Source: CAWANF01 sp963783355 (GTDB lineage: Bacteria > Bacteroidota > Rhodothermia > Balneolales > DATFMH01). Taken from it: a DNA stretch of 64,000 bases. The notes under the pieces were generated by a model. The model made no database searches and was not told the DNA's origin. It was given only the letters and a program-made list of their open reading frames with translations. Below, one piece after another: positions 17,037 to 26,887 of this stretch. The stretch spans positions 382,050-446,049 of the forward strand of contig CAWANF010000002.1 of NCBI GenBank assembly GCA_963783355.1. Reading direction: 5' to 3'. A program made the position numbers and the translations under genes. The stretch's first letter is position 1. Each line of letters opens with the position of its first letter.

Positions 17037-17545
17037 TGTTATTTGAAACGATTTTTAATGACAAAACGAAACAAATCGATCTGGATTTAAAAAATTCAGC
17101 ATTTGTGCTAGACAACAAGGAACAGGCGTTTACGTTTGAAAATTTAGAAGGTAATCGCTATTTACTGCGTCTTGATCGCAAAATTTATCAGATTGATAAT
17201 GTTACATTCAACGGTCAAAAAGTAGAATTCACGCTCGACGGAAACTGGATATCGGTTAATGTCCGGGATGAACAGACAATTTTACTTGATCGGTTGGGTT
17301 TTAAGAGCGCTCTTGGTTCGGGAGAAGGCCATTTAAATGCACCAATGCCAGGAAAAATCCTTGAAATTCTCTGTAAAACCGGAGACCAGGTAAAACTCGG
17401 CGATCCTGTTATCATTCTGGAAGCGATGAAAATGGAAAACGAGCTTAAATCACCGGCCGACGGCGTTATTAAATCAATCAATATTGCAACAGGACAATCG
17501 GTAGAAAAAAACGAATTTTTATTAGAGGTAGAAACAGTTGGATAA
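17036..17545 (+). CDS. Biotin/lipoyl carrier domain protein
   Basis: 169 residues. The C-terminal ~75 residues are a biotinyl domain with the classic ILEAMKMENEL motif; Lys132 is the predicted biotin attachment site. The N-terminal ~90 residues form a beta-rich region also found in free-standing carrier subunits of acyl-CoA carboxylases or decarboxylases. No carboxylase subunit is adjacent, so its partner enzyme must be encoded elsewhere. The gene overlaps murA by eight bases. Confidence 0.88.
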   Translation: MLFETIFNDKTKQIDLDLKNSAFVLDNKEQAFTFENLEGNRYLLRLDRKIYQIDNVTFNGQKVEFTLDGNWISVNVRDEQTILLDRLGFKSALGSGEGHLNAPMPGKILEILCKTGDQVKLGDPVIILEAMKMENELKSPADGVIKSINIATGQSVEKNEFLLEVETVG

Positions 17546-18818
17546 ATTTATAATTGAAGGCGGGACACCGTTGCGCGGCAAATTGCCCATTAGCGGTTCA
17601 AAAAACGGTGCCCTTCCATTGATGGCTGCAGCCCTACTCGCTGACGGCCCCACAGTCATCCGTAACGTACCCCTGCTGAATGATATATATACATTCAACA
17701 ATGTTCTCCGTGTAACCGGAGCGCGGGTAGATTTTGATGAAAAAAATCACTTCCTCACCATCGATCCTTCCAATGTTTCCTATCTGGAAGCACCTTATGA
17801 TCTTGTCAGGAAGATGCGCGCCTCCTTTTATATGCTTGGTGCGCTTGTTGGCCGACATGGCTATGCAAAAGTCTCGTTACCCGGCGGATGTGCCTGGGGG
17901 CCAAGACCGGTGAATTTGCATATTGAAGGCCTTAAATCTCTTGGTACACAGATTTCCATGGATAAAGGGTATGTTATTGCCCAAACCTCGAACGGACAGG
18001 TTGAAGGCGGAGAGTTCTCACTGGCTCCGAGTAGTGTCGGTGCAACGGTTAACCTTTTACTGGCCTCGGTTATGGCGAAAAATACCTGCACTATCCATAA
18101 TGCGGCAAGAGAACCCGATGTTGTACAGCTTTGCCAGGCACTCCAAAAAATGGGAGCCGAAATAGAAGGCACAGGAACGACATCACTTACCGTACATGGC
18201 GTCAAAAATCTTAAAGGAATTGAATTTGATAATGCCCCGGACCGAATTGAAACCGGGACTTTTTTAATCGCCGGTGCGATGCACCCCGATTCGGAATTGA
18301 CTCTTACTAATACCAATACTTCCGATTTGGGACAATTCCTGGATTCCTTTAAAAAAGTTGGTGTCACATTATCTGTTAATGACAGTGAAATCACTGTTAA
18401 AGCACCGGAAACAATCAAACCGGTTTCCATTAAGACTCAAATTTATCCGGGATTCCCGACCGACTTACAGGCTCAGTGGGCAACAATGATGACCCAGGCC
18501 GACGGTCCAAGTATTGTCACGGATACTATCTATCATGATCGCTTCAGTTATGCCCCGGAACTCAATCGCCTGGGGGCGAATCTTGAAGTTGAAGATAACC
18601 GCGTACTCATTTCCGGTAATACTACACTCAAAGGAGCTTCTGTCATGAGTACCGATTTAAGAGCAAGTGTAAGCCTGGTCATGGCAGCTATGAAAGCCGA
18701 AGGCATAACAGATGTTCTTCGTATCTATCACCTCGACCGGGGTTATGAAAATCTGGAACAAAAGCTTAATGATGTCGGGGCGAAAATAAGGCGAGTCGAT
18801 CAGAACGAACCCAGTTGA
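17538..18818 (+). CDS. murA: UDP-N-acetylglucosamine 1-carboxyvinyltransferase MurA
   Basis: 426 residues, full length. Catalyses the first committed step of peptidoglycan synthesis, transfer of enolpyruvate from PEP to UDP-GlcNAc. The catalytic Cys118 is in LPGGCAWGPRPV, so the enzyme should be fosfomycin-sensitive in principle. The N-terminal SGSKNGALPLMAAALL block and the C-terminal DLRASVSLVMAAM block are intact. The start is a TTG inside the end of the biotin-carrier gene, pointing to translational coupling. Confidence 0.97.
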   Translation: MDKFIIEGGTPLRGKLPISGSKNGALPLMAAALLADGPTVIRNVPLLNDIYTFNNVLRVTGARVDFDEKNHFLTIDPSNVSYLEAPYDLVRKMRASFYMLGALVGRHGYAKVSLPGGCAWGPRPVNLHIEGLKSLGTQISMDKGYVIAQTSNGQVEGGEFSLAPSSVGATVNLLLASVMAKNTCTIHNAAREPDVVQLCQALQKMGAEIEGTGTTSLTVHGVKNLKGIEFDNAPDRIETGTFLIAGAMHPDSELTLTNTNTSDLGQFLDSFKKVGVTLSVNDSEITVKAPETIKPVSIKTQIYPGFPTDLQAQWATMMTQADGPSIVTDTIYHDRFSYAPELNRLGANLEVEDNRVLISGNTTLKGASVMSTDLRASVSLVMAAMKAEGITDVLRIYHLDRGYENLEQKLNDVGAKIRRVDQNEPS

Positions 18819-19208
18819 TCTCTGTTATTATTTCCAAATATGCAAATCTAAATGTATATTTGACTATAATGCATTAAGCATATATAAAAATAGCTATTAA
18901 AGATTATTTCCTTAGCTAAACACTGAAATTTTTTAAGCTTGAATGAGCTGTTTTCGGTTGTAGTTTGTAATAATAAATAGGATTACTTAACTGGATCGAG
19001 TGAAAACAACTGCTGAATCGACGGCTCATACATGATTAGTTATCAGATAAACAGAAATTTATAAGACAAGGCTGCCGGCCTTCTGCTATTTCATAGTACG
19101 ATAAAACGATATTTTTTATGAAAAGTTATTTTTTATCAAATACGCGATCGATCAGAGAATGGAATTTGATGGTATTGGCAGGCGCCTGTTTTAGCAAACA
19201 GACATTAA
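18819..19208. other. AT-rich intergenic region upstream of RNase E/G
   Basis: 390 bases with no credible gene and no clear terminator. It must hold the end of the murA transcript and the promoter or leader of the RNase E/G gene. Long leaders are common for RNase E genes, which control their own mRNA, but I see no specific element. Confidence 0.4.
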
Positions 19209-19559
19209 ATGAAGAACCAAATCATCATTCACGCTGCCGGGAAACAAACGCGTATAGCCCTTATAGAAAATGGTGAATTAGCCCAGTTCTTTATAGAATC
19301 TCCCGAAAACCAACGTACTGTTGGTGATATTTACCTTGCGGAAGTACATAAGGTTATGAGCGGCATACGTGCGGCTTTTATCGACATGGGTACTCCGAAA
19401 GACGCCTTCCTTCACTTTTCGGATGTCGGCGACAACCTGGAAGATTATATAAAAATGCTGAACGGGCCTCATTCCATCCCACCGGCACAAAATCATAAAA
19501 ACGACATAACGGACATAACGGACATAAGGACAAGGGCAACGATCATCATGAAAAGATGA
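19209..19559 (+). CDS. RNase E/G N-terminal fragment (frame broken)
   Basis: 116 residues matching the start of RNase E/G: IIIHAAGKQTRIALIENGEL, then the S1-domain start GDIYLAEVHKVMSGIRAAFIDMG and DAFLHFSDVGD. The frame is lost inside three tandem copies of a 9-base repeat (about 19504-19530), the third of which is one base short. Restoring that base would read DITDITDITDKGNDHHEK straight into the next frame. Its TGA overlaps the ATG of the following frame (ATGA), which could allow reinitiation. Real mutation and sequencing error are both possible. Confidence 0.85.
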   Translation: MKNQIIIHAAGKQTRIALIENGELAQFFIESPENQRTVGDIYLAEVHKVMSGIRAAFIDMGTPKDAFLHFSDVGDNLEDYIKMLNGPHSIPPAQNHKNDITDITDIRTRATIIMKR

Positions 19560-21877
19560 CACCCGGTTTGGAAAAACAACTCCATGCCGGAGAAATCCTT
19601 GCTCCTGCTCAAAAACTGCTCGTCCAAATCGTAAAAGAACCGATTGGTTCCAAAGGCCCGCGTGTATCCACAGATATAACCCTGGCCGGACGTTTTCTTG
19701 TTCTTGTGCCTTTGGGCGATTATATCGGCGTTTCTAAACGAATCCGCAGCTATAAAGAACGCCGCCGCCTCAGGAACATCATCAGTCATAATCTTCCCGA
19801 AGGTTTTGGTGTGATTGTCCGGACGGTTGCAGACAGCCAGACCGATGAAGTCATTAAACGGGACTTACAGGAACAGCTTAATAAATGGGAAGAAATTCTC
19901 AGCAAAATCAAGGTAGCCACTCCTCCTGCCCTCTTATATCGTGATCTGGACATGACCGAAAGCCTGATCCGCGATTTGTTCGCTAAAGACTATAATCGGT
20001 TATTGATTGACGATACCAAAATGTACCGCTCGATCAAAAATTACGTAGCGGATATGGCTCCCCAGATGCTTCCGCATATCGAATTATACAAAGGTTCGGA
20101 ACATGTTTTCGATTATATGAAAATAGCCCAGGATGTGGAGTCGATTTTTAGTCCCCGTGTTAAAATGCCAAGCGGTGGTTATCTCATTTTCGAGCAGACA
20201 GAGGCCATGTACGTTATCGATGTGAACTCCGGCCGGTACGCCGCTAAAAAGCATCAGGAAGATAATTCGCTGCGTACCAACCTGGAGGCATCCCGTGAAA
20301 TTGCAAAACAATTGCGTTTGCGTGATATTGGCGGAATTATCGTAGTCGATTTTATTGACTTGCGTGATGATACGAACCGTAAAAAAGTTTATGACGAATT
20401 AAAGAAAGAGTTTAAAAAAGATCGTGCTAAAACGAATATCCTGCCGATGAGTGATTTCGGGTTAGTACAGATTACACGCCAGCGGATACGTCCGAGTGTG
20501 GTCAATTCCGTATCCCGTATTTGCCCTATGTGTGGCGGTTCGGGAAGTGTCGTATCACAAAATACCATTGTTTCCGATATTGAAGCCTGGTTAACGAAAT
20601 TCAAACATACGAGTCATTATAAATCCATTGACTTGTACATCAACCCATACCTAAAATCTTTCCTGACGCGTGGTATGTTCAGTCAGCAGATAAAATGGAT
20701 GTTCCGCTATCATAAAAAAATATCCATGATTGCGGATGAAACCATTTCTTTAAATGACTACAAGTTCACCTTGTCAGGTTCCGAAGTCGATATAACGGAA
20801 GCGGTCCTCTTGGATCAGCCCCTGGAAGAGGCTATCAGGCACTCCCAGGAAATTGCTCCGGTTGAGGGACTTAAAGGCGGCAGCGATAAAACAAATCTTG
20901 ACGTTTACGATAATCCGAAAAAGAATAAAAACGGCGGACGAAATGTGAAGCATGTCGCTAAAACCACTACTCATGAACACAGTCATGAAGAAAAAACAAG
21001 CAAGCGGGATTATTATCAGGAAAAAAGAAATAATGTAAAAAGCGAGAAAGAAACAAAAACAACCGACAAATCTGCCACAAAAGCAGAAGCAAAAAAACAA
21101 TCTACAACGTCCCGTTCCGGGCGAAGCAATAAAATTTCCAAGTACTATAAATCTGACTCTGAATCTGATAAAACCGATAAACAATCAAATAATCGTGCGC
21201 CTGAAACAGCGAAGTATCAGTTGGAAAAAGAAAAAGAGAAAAAGAGTGGAGGCCAGGATTCTCACGATCACAACAATGGTGATAAGGAAGAACCCCGTTC
21301 AGCTATCGAAGTAGCACGCGAATATCGATTGCAACAAATGAAAGAGGCTGAGAAAGAAGCAGTACAAAATTCTGATACAAAAGTCGAAACTCAGGCGAAC
21401 AACGATGTCGTTTCCCCGAAAAATCAGGAACCATCGGAAGTAACAGATCAAAATAAAGAAACGGCAGCTGTAGCGTCAGATACTAAAAACGATGAAGTAC
21501 CCAAAAAGGCGGTAACAAAACCGAAGAAAAAAGCCACGCTGAAAAAAACGGCGCCGACAAAAACAAAAAAGAAGACTCCGGAAGAAGCCTCTGAAAAAAT
21601 TACTGGCGAACAGGCTTCAGAAAGTGCAAAAACCAAAAAGGCAACCGCAGCGAAGAGTAAAGCAAAAGCGAAAGGTCGTCCGGTTAAGAAAACTGCTGCC
21701 AAGAAAATATCAAAGTCTGATACAGAAACACCCAAAAAAGTTACACGTACAAGAAAGACAACAAAAAAAGGTACTCAGACACCTCAAAAAGGTGAAGTTT
21801 CAAAAGATAAAAATATAAACGGCACTACTCCATCCTCAAAAAAAGAAACAAAACAGGTTAACGAAGAAAAAAAGTAA
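19556..21877 (+). CDS. RNase E/G catalytic part with lysine-rich tail (frame broken)
   Basis: 773 residues carrying the rest of the S1 domain (LLVQIVKEPIGSKGPRVST), the catalytic DNase I-like domain with metal-binding Asp222 (YVIDVNSGRY) and Asp265 (VVDFIDLRDD), and the zinc-link CPMCGG (323-328). RNase E/G cuts single-stranded RNA in mRNA decay and rRNA maturation. From about residue 440 on there is a long disordered tail rich in K, E, T and A, with repeated KKAT/KKTA motifs like eukaryotic histone H1, probably for RNA binding or degradosome contacts. It should be one protein with the preceding fragment. Confidence 0.9.
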   Translation: MTPGLEKQLHAGEILAPAQKLLVQIVKEPIGSKGPRVSTDITLAGRFLVLVPLGDYIGVSKRIRSYKERRRLRNIISHNLPEGFGVIVRTVADSQTDEVIKRDLQEQLNKWEEILSKIKVATPPALLYRDLDMTESLIRDLFAKDYNRLLIDDTKMYRSIKNYVADMAPQMLPHIELYKGSEHVFDYMKIAQDVESIFSPRVKMPSGGYLIFEQTEAMYVIDVNSGRYAAKKHQEDNSLRTNLEASREIAKQLRLRDIGGIIVVDFIDLRDDTNRKKVYDELKKEFKKDRAKTNILPMSDFGLVQITRQRIRPSVVNSVSRICPMCGGSGSVVSQNTIVSDIEAWLTKFKHTSHYKSIDLYINPYLKSFLTRGMFSQQIKWMFRYHKKISMIADETISLNDYKFTLSGSEVDITEAVLLDQPLEEAIRHSQEIAPVEGLKGGSDKTNLDVYDNPKKNKNGGRNVKHVAKTTTHEHSHEEKTSKRDYYQEKRNNVKSEKETKTTDKSATKAEAKKQSTTSRSGRSNKISKYYKSDSESDKTDKQSNNRAPETAKYQLEKEKEKKSGGQDSHDHNNGDKEEPRSAIEVAREYRLQQMKEAEKEAVQNSDTKVETQANNDVVSPKNQEPSEVTDQNKETAAVASDTKNDEVPKKAVTKPKKKATLKKTAPTKTKKKTPEEASEKITGEQASESAKTKKATAAKSKAKAKGRPVKKTAAKKISKSDTETPKKVTRTRKTTKKGTQTPQKGEVSKDKNINGTTPSSKKETKQVNEEKK

Positions 21878-22020
21878 ATATAGGGCAGCAGTCAGGTAAC
21901 CTAAGCTATGCTCGTTCTTAATTACTGAACAAACTGTTTCCTTTGAAACATTTGTCGATAAACAACGTTTGTGATAATAAGTTTTATCATAAAAAATAAA
22001 CTATTAGTAAGCTTAAAAAT

Positions 22021-22566
22021 ATGAGTTTTAATTTAGAAGCAACCACCGTGCTGGGTATTATTCATGATGGTAAAGCAGCACTCGGTGGGGACGGTCAGGC
22101 AACCATGCAAAACACGGTGATGAAGTCGACCGTAAAGAAGGTTCGGAAGCTATATAATGGAAGTATACTTGCCGGTTTTGCCGGTTCCACTGCAGATGCT
22201 TTCACACTGTTCGAACGTTTTGAAGAAAAATTGAATCAATACAACGGAAATCTTCAGCGTTCTGCCGTTGAATTAGCAAAGGATTGGCGGAAAGATCGCT
22301 ATTTGAGAAAATTAGAAGCGCTGCTCATCGTTATGGATAATGAAAAAGCCCTGCTGATATCCGGTCAGGGCGATGTCATCGAACCTGACGATAATATTAT
22401 TGCTATTGGAAGCGGGGGCTCATTTGCCCTTTCTGCGGCGCGGGCATTAAAAAAACATGCTCTGCAGCTTTCTCCCAAAGAAATAATTGAAGAATCACTG
22501 AATATTGCCGCTGATATTTGTATTTACACGAATCACAACTTAACGATTTTAGAAATTGATGAGTAA
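22021..22566 (+). CDS. hslV: ATP-dependent protease subunit HslV
   Basis: 181 residues, the proteasome-like peptidase of the HslUV complex. The N-terminal ATTVLGI region carries the catalytic threonine after propeptide removal, followed by GKAALGGDGQATM, AGFAGSTADAFTLFERFE and the glycine-rich IAIGSGGSFALSAARAL. It forms a double hexameric ring capped by HslU. The hslU ATG lies inside its last codons. Confidence 0.97.
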   Translation: MSFNLEATTVLGIIHDGKAALGGDGQATMQNTVMKSTVKKVRKLYNGSILAGFAGSTADAFTLFERFEEKLNQYNGNLQRSAVELAKDWRKDRYLRKLEALLIVMDNEKALLISGQGDVIEPDDNIIAIGSGGSFALSAARALKKHALQLSPKEIIEESLNIAADICIYTNHNLTILEIDE

Positions 22567-23998
22567 TTACCTGGATCGAATTAACGAAAATCTGACACCA
22601 CGACAAATTGTAGCTGAACTGGACCGTTTTATCATCGGACAGAAAGCGGCAAAAAAATCTGTCGCAATATCCCTGCGTAACCGTTGGCGCCGAATGAACT
22701 CTGATGAATCTATCAGGGATGAAATTCTGCCAAATAATATTATTCTTATAGGTCCGACCGGCGTTGGAAAAACAGAAATTGCCCGCCGGCTTGCGCGTCT
22801 TGCAAAGGCTCCTTTCATTAAAGTGGAAGCTTCAAAATTTACGGAAGTCGGTTATGTCGGCCGGGATGTGGAATCCATGATTCGTGACTTGACCGATATC
22901 GCAATTACGATGGTGAAGAGCGAAATGCAGGAAAGTGTTAAGAAAAAAGCAGAAGAGCAGGTTGAAGAACGTATCCTTGATTTATTGATTCCACCTGTCA
23001 AGAAACCCGCGGGTTATTCTACAGGATTTAGCAATGAAATCGTTACCGACAGTGATGAAAATGCCGATTTCGATCCTGCCTCCGCTAATGATTACGAATT
23101 GAATAAACGTACACGTGAAAAATTCCGTGAGAAATTACGCAAAGGCGAACTTGATGATCGAAAAGTGGAACTCGATGTGAAAGCAAGCAGTCCTGCCAGC
23201 ATGCAGATCTTCGGTCCGGCCGGAATGGAAGAAATGGGTATCAATATCCAGGATTTCCTTGGTAATCTATCACCTAAAAAGACAAAGAAAAAGCAGGTTA
23301 AAATCAGCGAAGCCCGTAAAATGCTTATAGCGGAAGAATCCGAAAAGTTAATCGATCATGATGCGGCTGTTTTGGAGGCACTTGAGCGGGTTCAGACTTC
23401 CGGAATCGTGTTTATTGATGAGATTGATAAAATTGCTGCCGGAACATCGGGAGACGGACGTAGCGGCGGGCCGGATGTTAGCCGACAGGGCGTTCAGCGC
23501 GACTTACTCCCAATTGTTGAAGGTTCCAATGTGACGACAAAGTATGGTATGGTAAAAACCGACCACATTCTTTTCATAGCTTCCGGTGCATTTCATGTAA
23601 GCAAACCCTCTGATTTGATACCTGAATTGCAGGGACGATTTCCAATACGTGTGGAAATGGACAGTCTTACTGAAGATGATTTCTACAAGATTCTCACTAT
23701 TCCCCAAAACGCACTGATTAAACAATACCAGGCAATGATTGAATCAGAAGGGGTTAAATTGGAATTTAATGACGAATCAATCCGTGAAATTGCGCGTTTA
23801 GCTGCCGAAGTAAACCAATCTGTTGAAAATATCGGAGCAAGAAGATTGCATACCATACTCTCGACAGTTTTGGAGGAATTGCTATATAACATCCCCGACG
23901 ATATCAGTCAGGGAACGATTAACATAGATAAAGAATATGTTGATAGGCAGTTGGGTGATATAATTACGAATCGCGATCTCAGCCAGTATATTCTCTAG
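22559..23998 (+). CDS. hslU: ATP-dependent protease ATPase subunit HslU
   Basis: 479 residues, AAA+ unfoldase partner of HslV. Walker A is GPTGVGKT (65-72) and Walker B is GIVFIDEIDK; the central intermediate domain (about 110-240) and the C-terminal tail ITNRDLSQYIL, which docks into HslV, are present. The ATG at 22559 overlaps the end of hslV by eight bases; a TTG one codon earlier is also in frame but less likely. Confidence 0.97.
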   Translation: MSNYLDRINENLTPRQIVAELDRFIIGQKAAKKSVAISLRNRWRRMNSDESIRDEILPNNIILIGPTGVGKTEIARRLARLAKAPFIKVEASKFTEVGYVGRDVESMIRDLTDIAITMVKSEMQESVKKKAEEQVEERILDLLIPPVKKPAGYSTGFSNEIVTDSDENADFDPASANDYELNKRTREKFREKLRKGELDDRKVELDVKASSPASMQIFGPAGMEEMGINIQDFLGNLSPKKTKKKQVKISEARKMLIAEESEKLIDHDAAVLEALERVQTSGIVFIDEIDKIAAGTSGDGRSGGPDVSRQGVQRDLLPIVEGSNVTTKYGMVKTDHILFIASGAFHVSKPSDLIPELQGRFPIRVEMDSLTEDDFYKILTIPQNALIKQYQAMIESEGVKLEFNDESIREIARLAAEVNQSVENIGARRLHTILSTVLEELLYNIPDDISQGTINIDKEYVDRQLGDIITNRDLSQYIL

Positions 23999-24221
23999 AA
24001 AACATTAACCTAAATATAAACATTTATTCATAGACAGAACGTTTATATTATGATTTCAGAATGTCACTTGTCGAACATTCTTAGAGTCTTTTTACTGTCG
24101 ATTTTAAGAGCCCATTATTTTGGAATCTCAAATCAAACAGTATAAATTCATATTTTGAATCATATCGATAGGTATATCATTCCTTCTATAAATACAATCC
24201 CTTTGAACACAAACCTGAATT

Positions 24222-26108
24222 ATGAGTTTTAAACGTTTTTTAGCGCCCGGTGTCATTAGTTTATTAGTACTTCTTGCCCTTTGGGTTAGTGGAGTAGATA
24301 CGGTATTCGTTCACAAAGATAATGATCGGGTAAATTTTGAAAAATATGTTGAGGTTCAGAAACGGATTTTAGATAACTATGTGGATCCGGTCAATATTAC
24401 CCAACTTTATAAAGACAGTATACGTAACCTCGTAGCCAACCTTAAAGATTCGACTCTTGATGTTGCAGGCACACCCATTGATACTTCTTTCAAAGGCTTG
24501 CAGGTTAATAATCTGCGGGAATCTATCATGAGTTTCGAGAAGGCTTATGTCTATGTTTCGAACAAATTCCCGAAAGCGAATATGGATAAAATGACGGAAG
24601 CGGCCATTCGAGGTATGTTTTATCATTTGGATCCTCACTCCATATATATTGATCCCGAAGAAAACAAACGAATCAGTGAAGAGTTCAAAGGAAAATTTTC
24701 GGGTATCGGTGTTCAGTTCGATATCATCAACGATACAATCACCGTCATCTCTCCTTTGTCGGGCGGGCCAAGTGAAAAACTGGGCATACAAGCAGGCGAC
24801 AGAATTGTTACTATCGAGGGAAAATCAGCCATTGGTTTTACCAACGATCAGGTTTTAAATACGTTGCGAGGCCCCAAAGGCTCTATTGTTGAAGTAGGAA
24901 TTAAGCGTCCGCATGATACCAATCTGCTGCATTTCAAGATCAAGCGCGATGATATTCCTCTGACAACGATTGATACCGATTATATGCTTGACAGCAGAAC
25001 CGGTTATATCAAAATTAACCGGTTTGCCCGGACCACTCATCACGAATTCATGCAAGCGGTTGATTCGCTTAAGAAAAAAGGAATGACCCGCCTGATACTT
25101 GATTTAAGAAATAACCCGGGTGGGTTCCTGGATCAGGCGATTATGGTGGCCAACGAGTTCTTCCCGAAAGGTGTGAAGATCCTTTCAACGAAAAGCCGCT
25201 TCCCTCGTTTCGATAACGTGTTTTACACTCAATACAACGGATCCTTGATTGATATCCCCTTAATGGTGATGATCAATGAAGGCTCGGCTTCTGCAAGTGA
25301 AATCGTAACCGGTTCTATTCAGGATCACGACCGTGGCCTGGTAGTTGGACGCCGTTCCTTCGGTAAAGGACTTGTGCAACAGCAATATGGCTTAATTGAT
25401 ACAAGTGCTATCCGGGTTACTATTTCACGCTATTATACTCCTTCCGGACGTGAAATTCAGAAACCATATAAAAATGGACGGGAACAATATGCACTCGATT
25501 TATATCGCAGAAGCGAAAACGCTAAAACAGATGCTGAAGAATTTATTGATCATGTACCGGATTCCCTGAAATTCAAAACTGATGCCGGACGCACGGTTTA
25601 TGGTGGCGGTGGCATAGTGCCGGATCACATTATACAGAATGATACGACCAGTAGTTATGTATTTGGTTTTATGCGTCGTAAAAATCTCGGTATACAATTT
25701 GTCCTGAATTATTACAGGACTCATAAGAATCAACTTGAAAATAAATACCTGGGACATTTTGATATGTTCAGAAAAGATTTTGAATGGACTCCATCACAAA
25801 TCAAATCTTTGAGAACGGAACTGCTTCATAAAGGAATGATCGAAAGTGACACGGTGAAGACTCCTTCATTTCGACATGATACTCTTTATGTTAAGAATGG
25901 GACATTCAATAAAGAAGCGTGGATTGTTGAAGGATTCATGAAAGCGGATTTGGCACGACAAATTTGGGGTCCCTCTTACTTCTATCCCGTTTATAACGAC
26001 GTTTTCGACTCTACATTGAAAAAAGCGATGAACATGTGGCCGGAAGTTCAGAAACTGAAGAAATTTGCGGAAGCTCATGATAAGATGAACCGCGAGTATA
26101 AATATTGA
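24222..26108 (+). CDS. Carboxy-terminal processing protease (S41, CtpA-like)
   Basis: 628 residues. A membrane anchor or signal lies at about 8-24. A PDZ domain at about 155-240 (GKFSGIGVQFDI, VISPLSGGPSEKLGIQAGD) precedes the S41 protease core with Ser357 in NEGSASASE and Lys382 in SFGKGLVQQ, the serine-lysine dyad. These enzymes trim C termini of exported proteins and act on cell-wall hydrolases. The extra ~180 residues after the core are typical of the FCB form. Monocistronic, ending at a strong terminator. Confidence 0.93.
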   Translation: MSFKRFLAPGVISLLVLLALWVSGVDTVFVHKDNDRVNFEKYVEVQKRILDNYVDPVNITQLYKDSIRNLVANLKDSTLDVAGTPIDTSFKGLQVNNLRESIMSFEKAYVYVSNKFPKANMDKMTEAAIRGMFYHLDPHSIYIDPEENKRISEEFKGKFSGIGVQFDIINDTITVISPLSGGPSEKLGIQAGDRIVTIEGKSAIGFTNDQVLNTLRGPKGSIVEVGIKRPHDTNLLHFKIKRDDIPLTTIDTDYMLDSRTGYIKINRFARTTHHEFMQAVDSLKKKGMTRLILDLRNNPGGFLDQAIMVANEFFPKGVKILSTKSRFPRFDNVFYTQYNGSLIDIPLMVMINEGSASASEIVTGSIQDHDRGLVVGRRSFGKGLVQQQYGLIDTSAIRVTISRYYTPSGREIQKPYKNGREQYALDLYRRSENAKTDAEEFIDHVPDSLKFKTDAGRTVYGGGGIVPDHIIQNDTTSSYVFGFMRRKNLGIQFVLNYYRTHKNQLENKYLGHFDMFRKDFEWTPSQIKSLRTELLHKGMIESDTVKTPSFRHDTLYVKNGTFNKEAWIVEGFMKADLARQIWGPSYFYPVYNDVFDSTLKKAMNMWPEVQKLKKFAEAHDKMNREYKY

Positions 26109-26130
26109 TATAGCATATGTTATTTACAAA

Positions 26131-26162
26131 AAAGGCGGTTTCTTATTGAAATCGCCTTTTTT
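26131..26162. terminator. Bidirectional intrinsic terminator
   Basis: AAAAGGCGGTTTC pairs with GAAATCGCCTTTT around a five-base loop, with A and T runs on either side. It sits exactly between the convergent ctpA-like and rsmE genes and overlaps the rsmE stop. Confidence 0.9.
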
Positions 26163-26865
26163 ATTTATCCAGGAATAAGGATAAAAAAGCAACAACAGCT
26201 GTTTCAGCCCGGAGTCGAAAACGTCCTAATGAAACTGTTTCCCCCTGATGTTGTTTAACCATGTCCACCTCTTTGTCAGAAAAACCACCTTCAGGCCCCA
26301 CCAGTAATAAATAGTTTTCATTTTTTGCCATATCTGGTAATCCGGCTTTCCCCCCCGTTTTTTCGTGGGCCATTAAAATCCGATGATCCTGATAAGACTC
26401 TAAAACATCTTTGAGTGATTTTTCATACCTCAATTCCGGAAGTGTGGCATGCATCGATTGTTTCATAGCGCTAATAACAATGCCCTCCAGGCGATCCAAT
26501 CTTATCTTCGCTTTTTCGGTATACCGACTGTTAAACAACACCAGGGTGCTGGCACCCAATTCAACCGCTTTTTCTACTGCAAACTCTAGCCGCTGCCGGT
26601 TTTTTATGATTCCGAGTGCTAAAACCAGACGCCGGCCTGTACTGTTGTATTCTTCAATGACGGTTCTCTTTATGATGGAAATATCAACTTTCTTTTTCGT
26701 GATTTCCGTTATGGTTCCTTCATAACGATTGCCAATACCGTCAACAACAACAATTTCGTCTCCCGTTTTATATCGAAGTACATGAGAAGCATGATGCGCT
26801 TCCTGATCTCTTAATTCTATAGATTGATCTGTAATTTGTTGAGGTGGGGCATAAAAGATATTCAT
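26161..26865 (-). CDS. rsmE: 16S rRNA (uracil1498-N3)-methyltransferase RsmE
   Basis: 234 residues, SPOUT methyltransferase that modifies U1498 of 16S rRNA. The N-terminal PUA-like domain contains HHASHVLRYKTGD; the SAM-binding trefoil knot is marked by LLLVGPEGGFSDKEV and VSLGRFRLRAETAVVAF. Length and motifs are standard. It ends the run that starts with the EVE gene. Confidence 0.96.
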   Translation of the reverse strand: MNIFYAPPQQITDQSIELRDQEAHHASHVLRYKTGDEIVVVDGIGNRYEGTITEITKKKVDISIIKRTVIEEYNSTGRRLVLALGIIKNRQRLEFAVEKAVELGASTLVLFNSRYTEKAKIRLDRLEGIVISAMKQSMHATLPELRYEKSLKDVLESYQDHRILMAHEKTGGKAGLPDMAKNENYLLLVGPEGGFSDKEVDMVKQHQGETVSLGRFRLRAETAVVAFLSLFLDK

Positions 26866-26887
26866 ATCAGATTGACAAAATTATGCT

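Noticed and set aside
17861..18430. 189-codon open frame opposite murA
   Set aside because: Lies wholly antisense to a clear murA with intact motifs and shows no family features; a shadow frame.
19496..19560. Programmed ribosomal frameshift in RNase E/G
   Set aside because: No slippery heptamer with downstream pseudoknot is visible; a one-base loss in a short tandem repeat explains the break better, so I list it only as a possible coupled or erroneous break.
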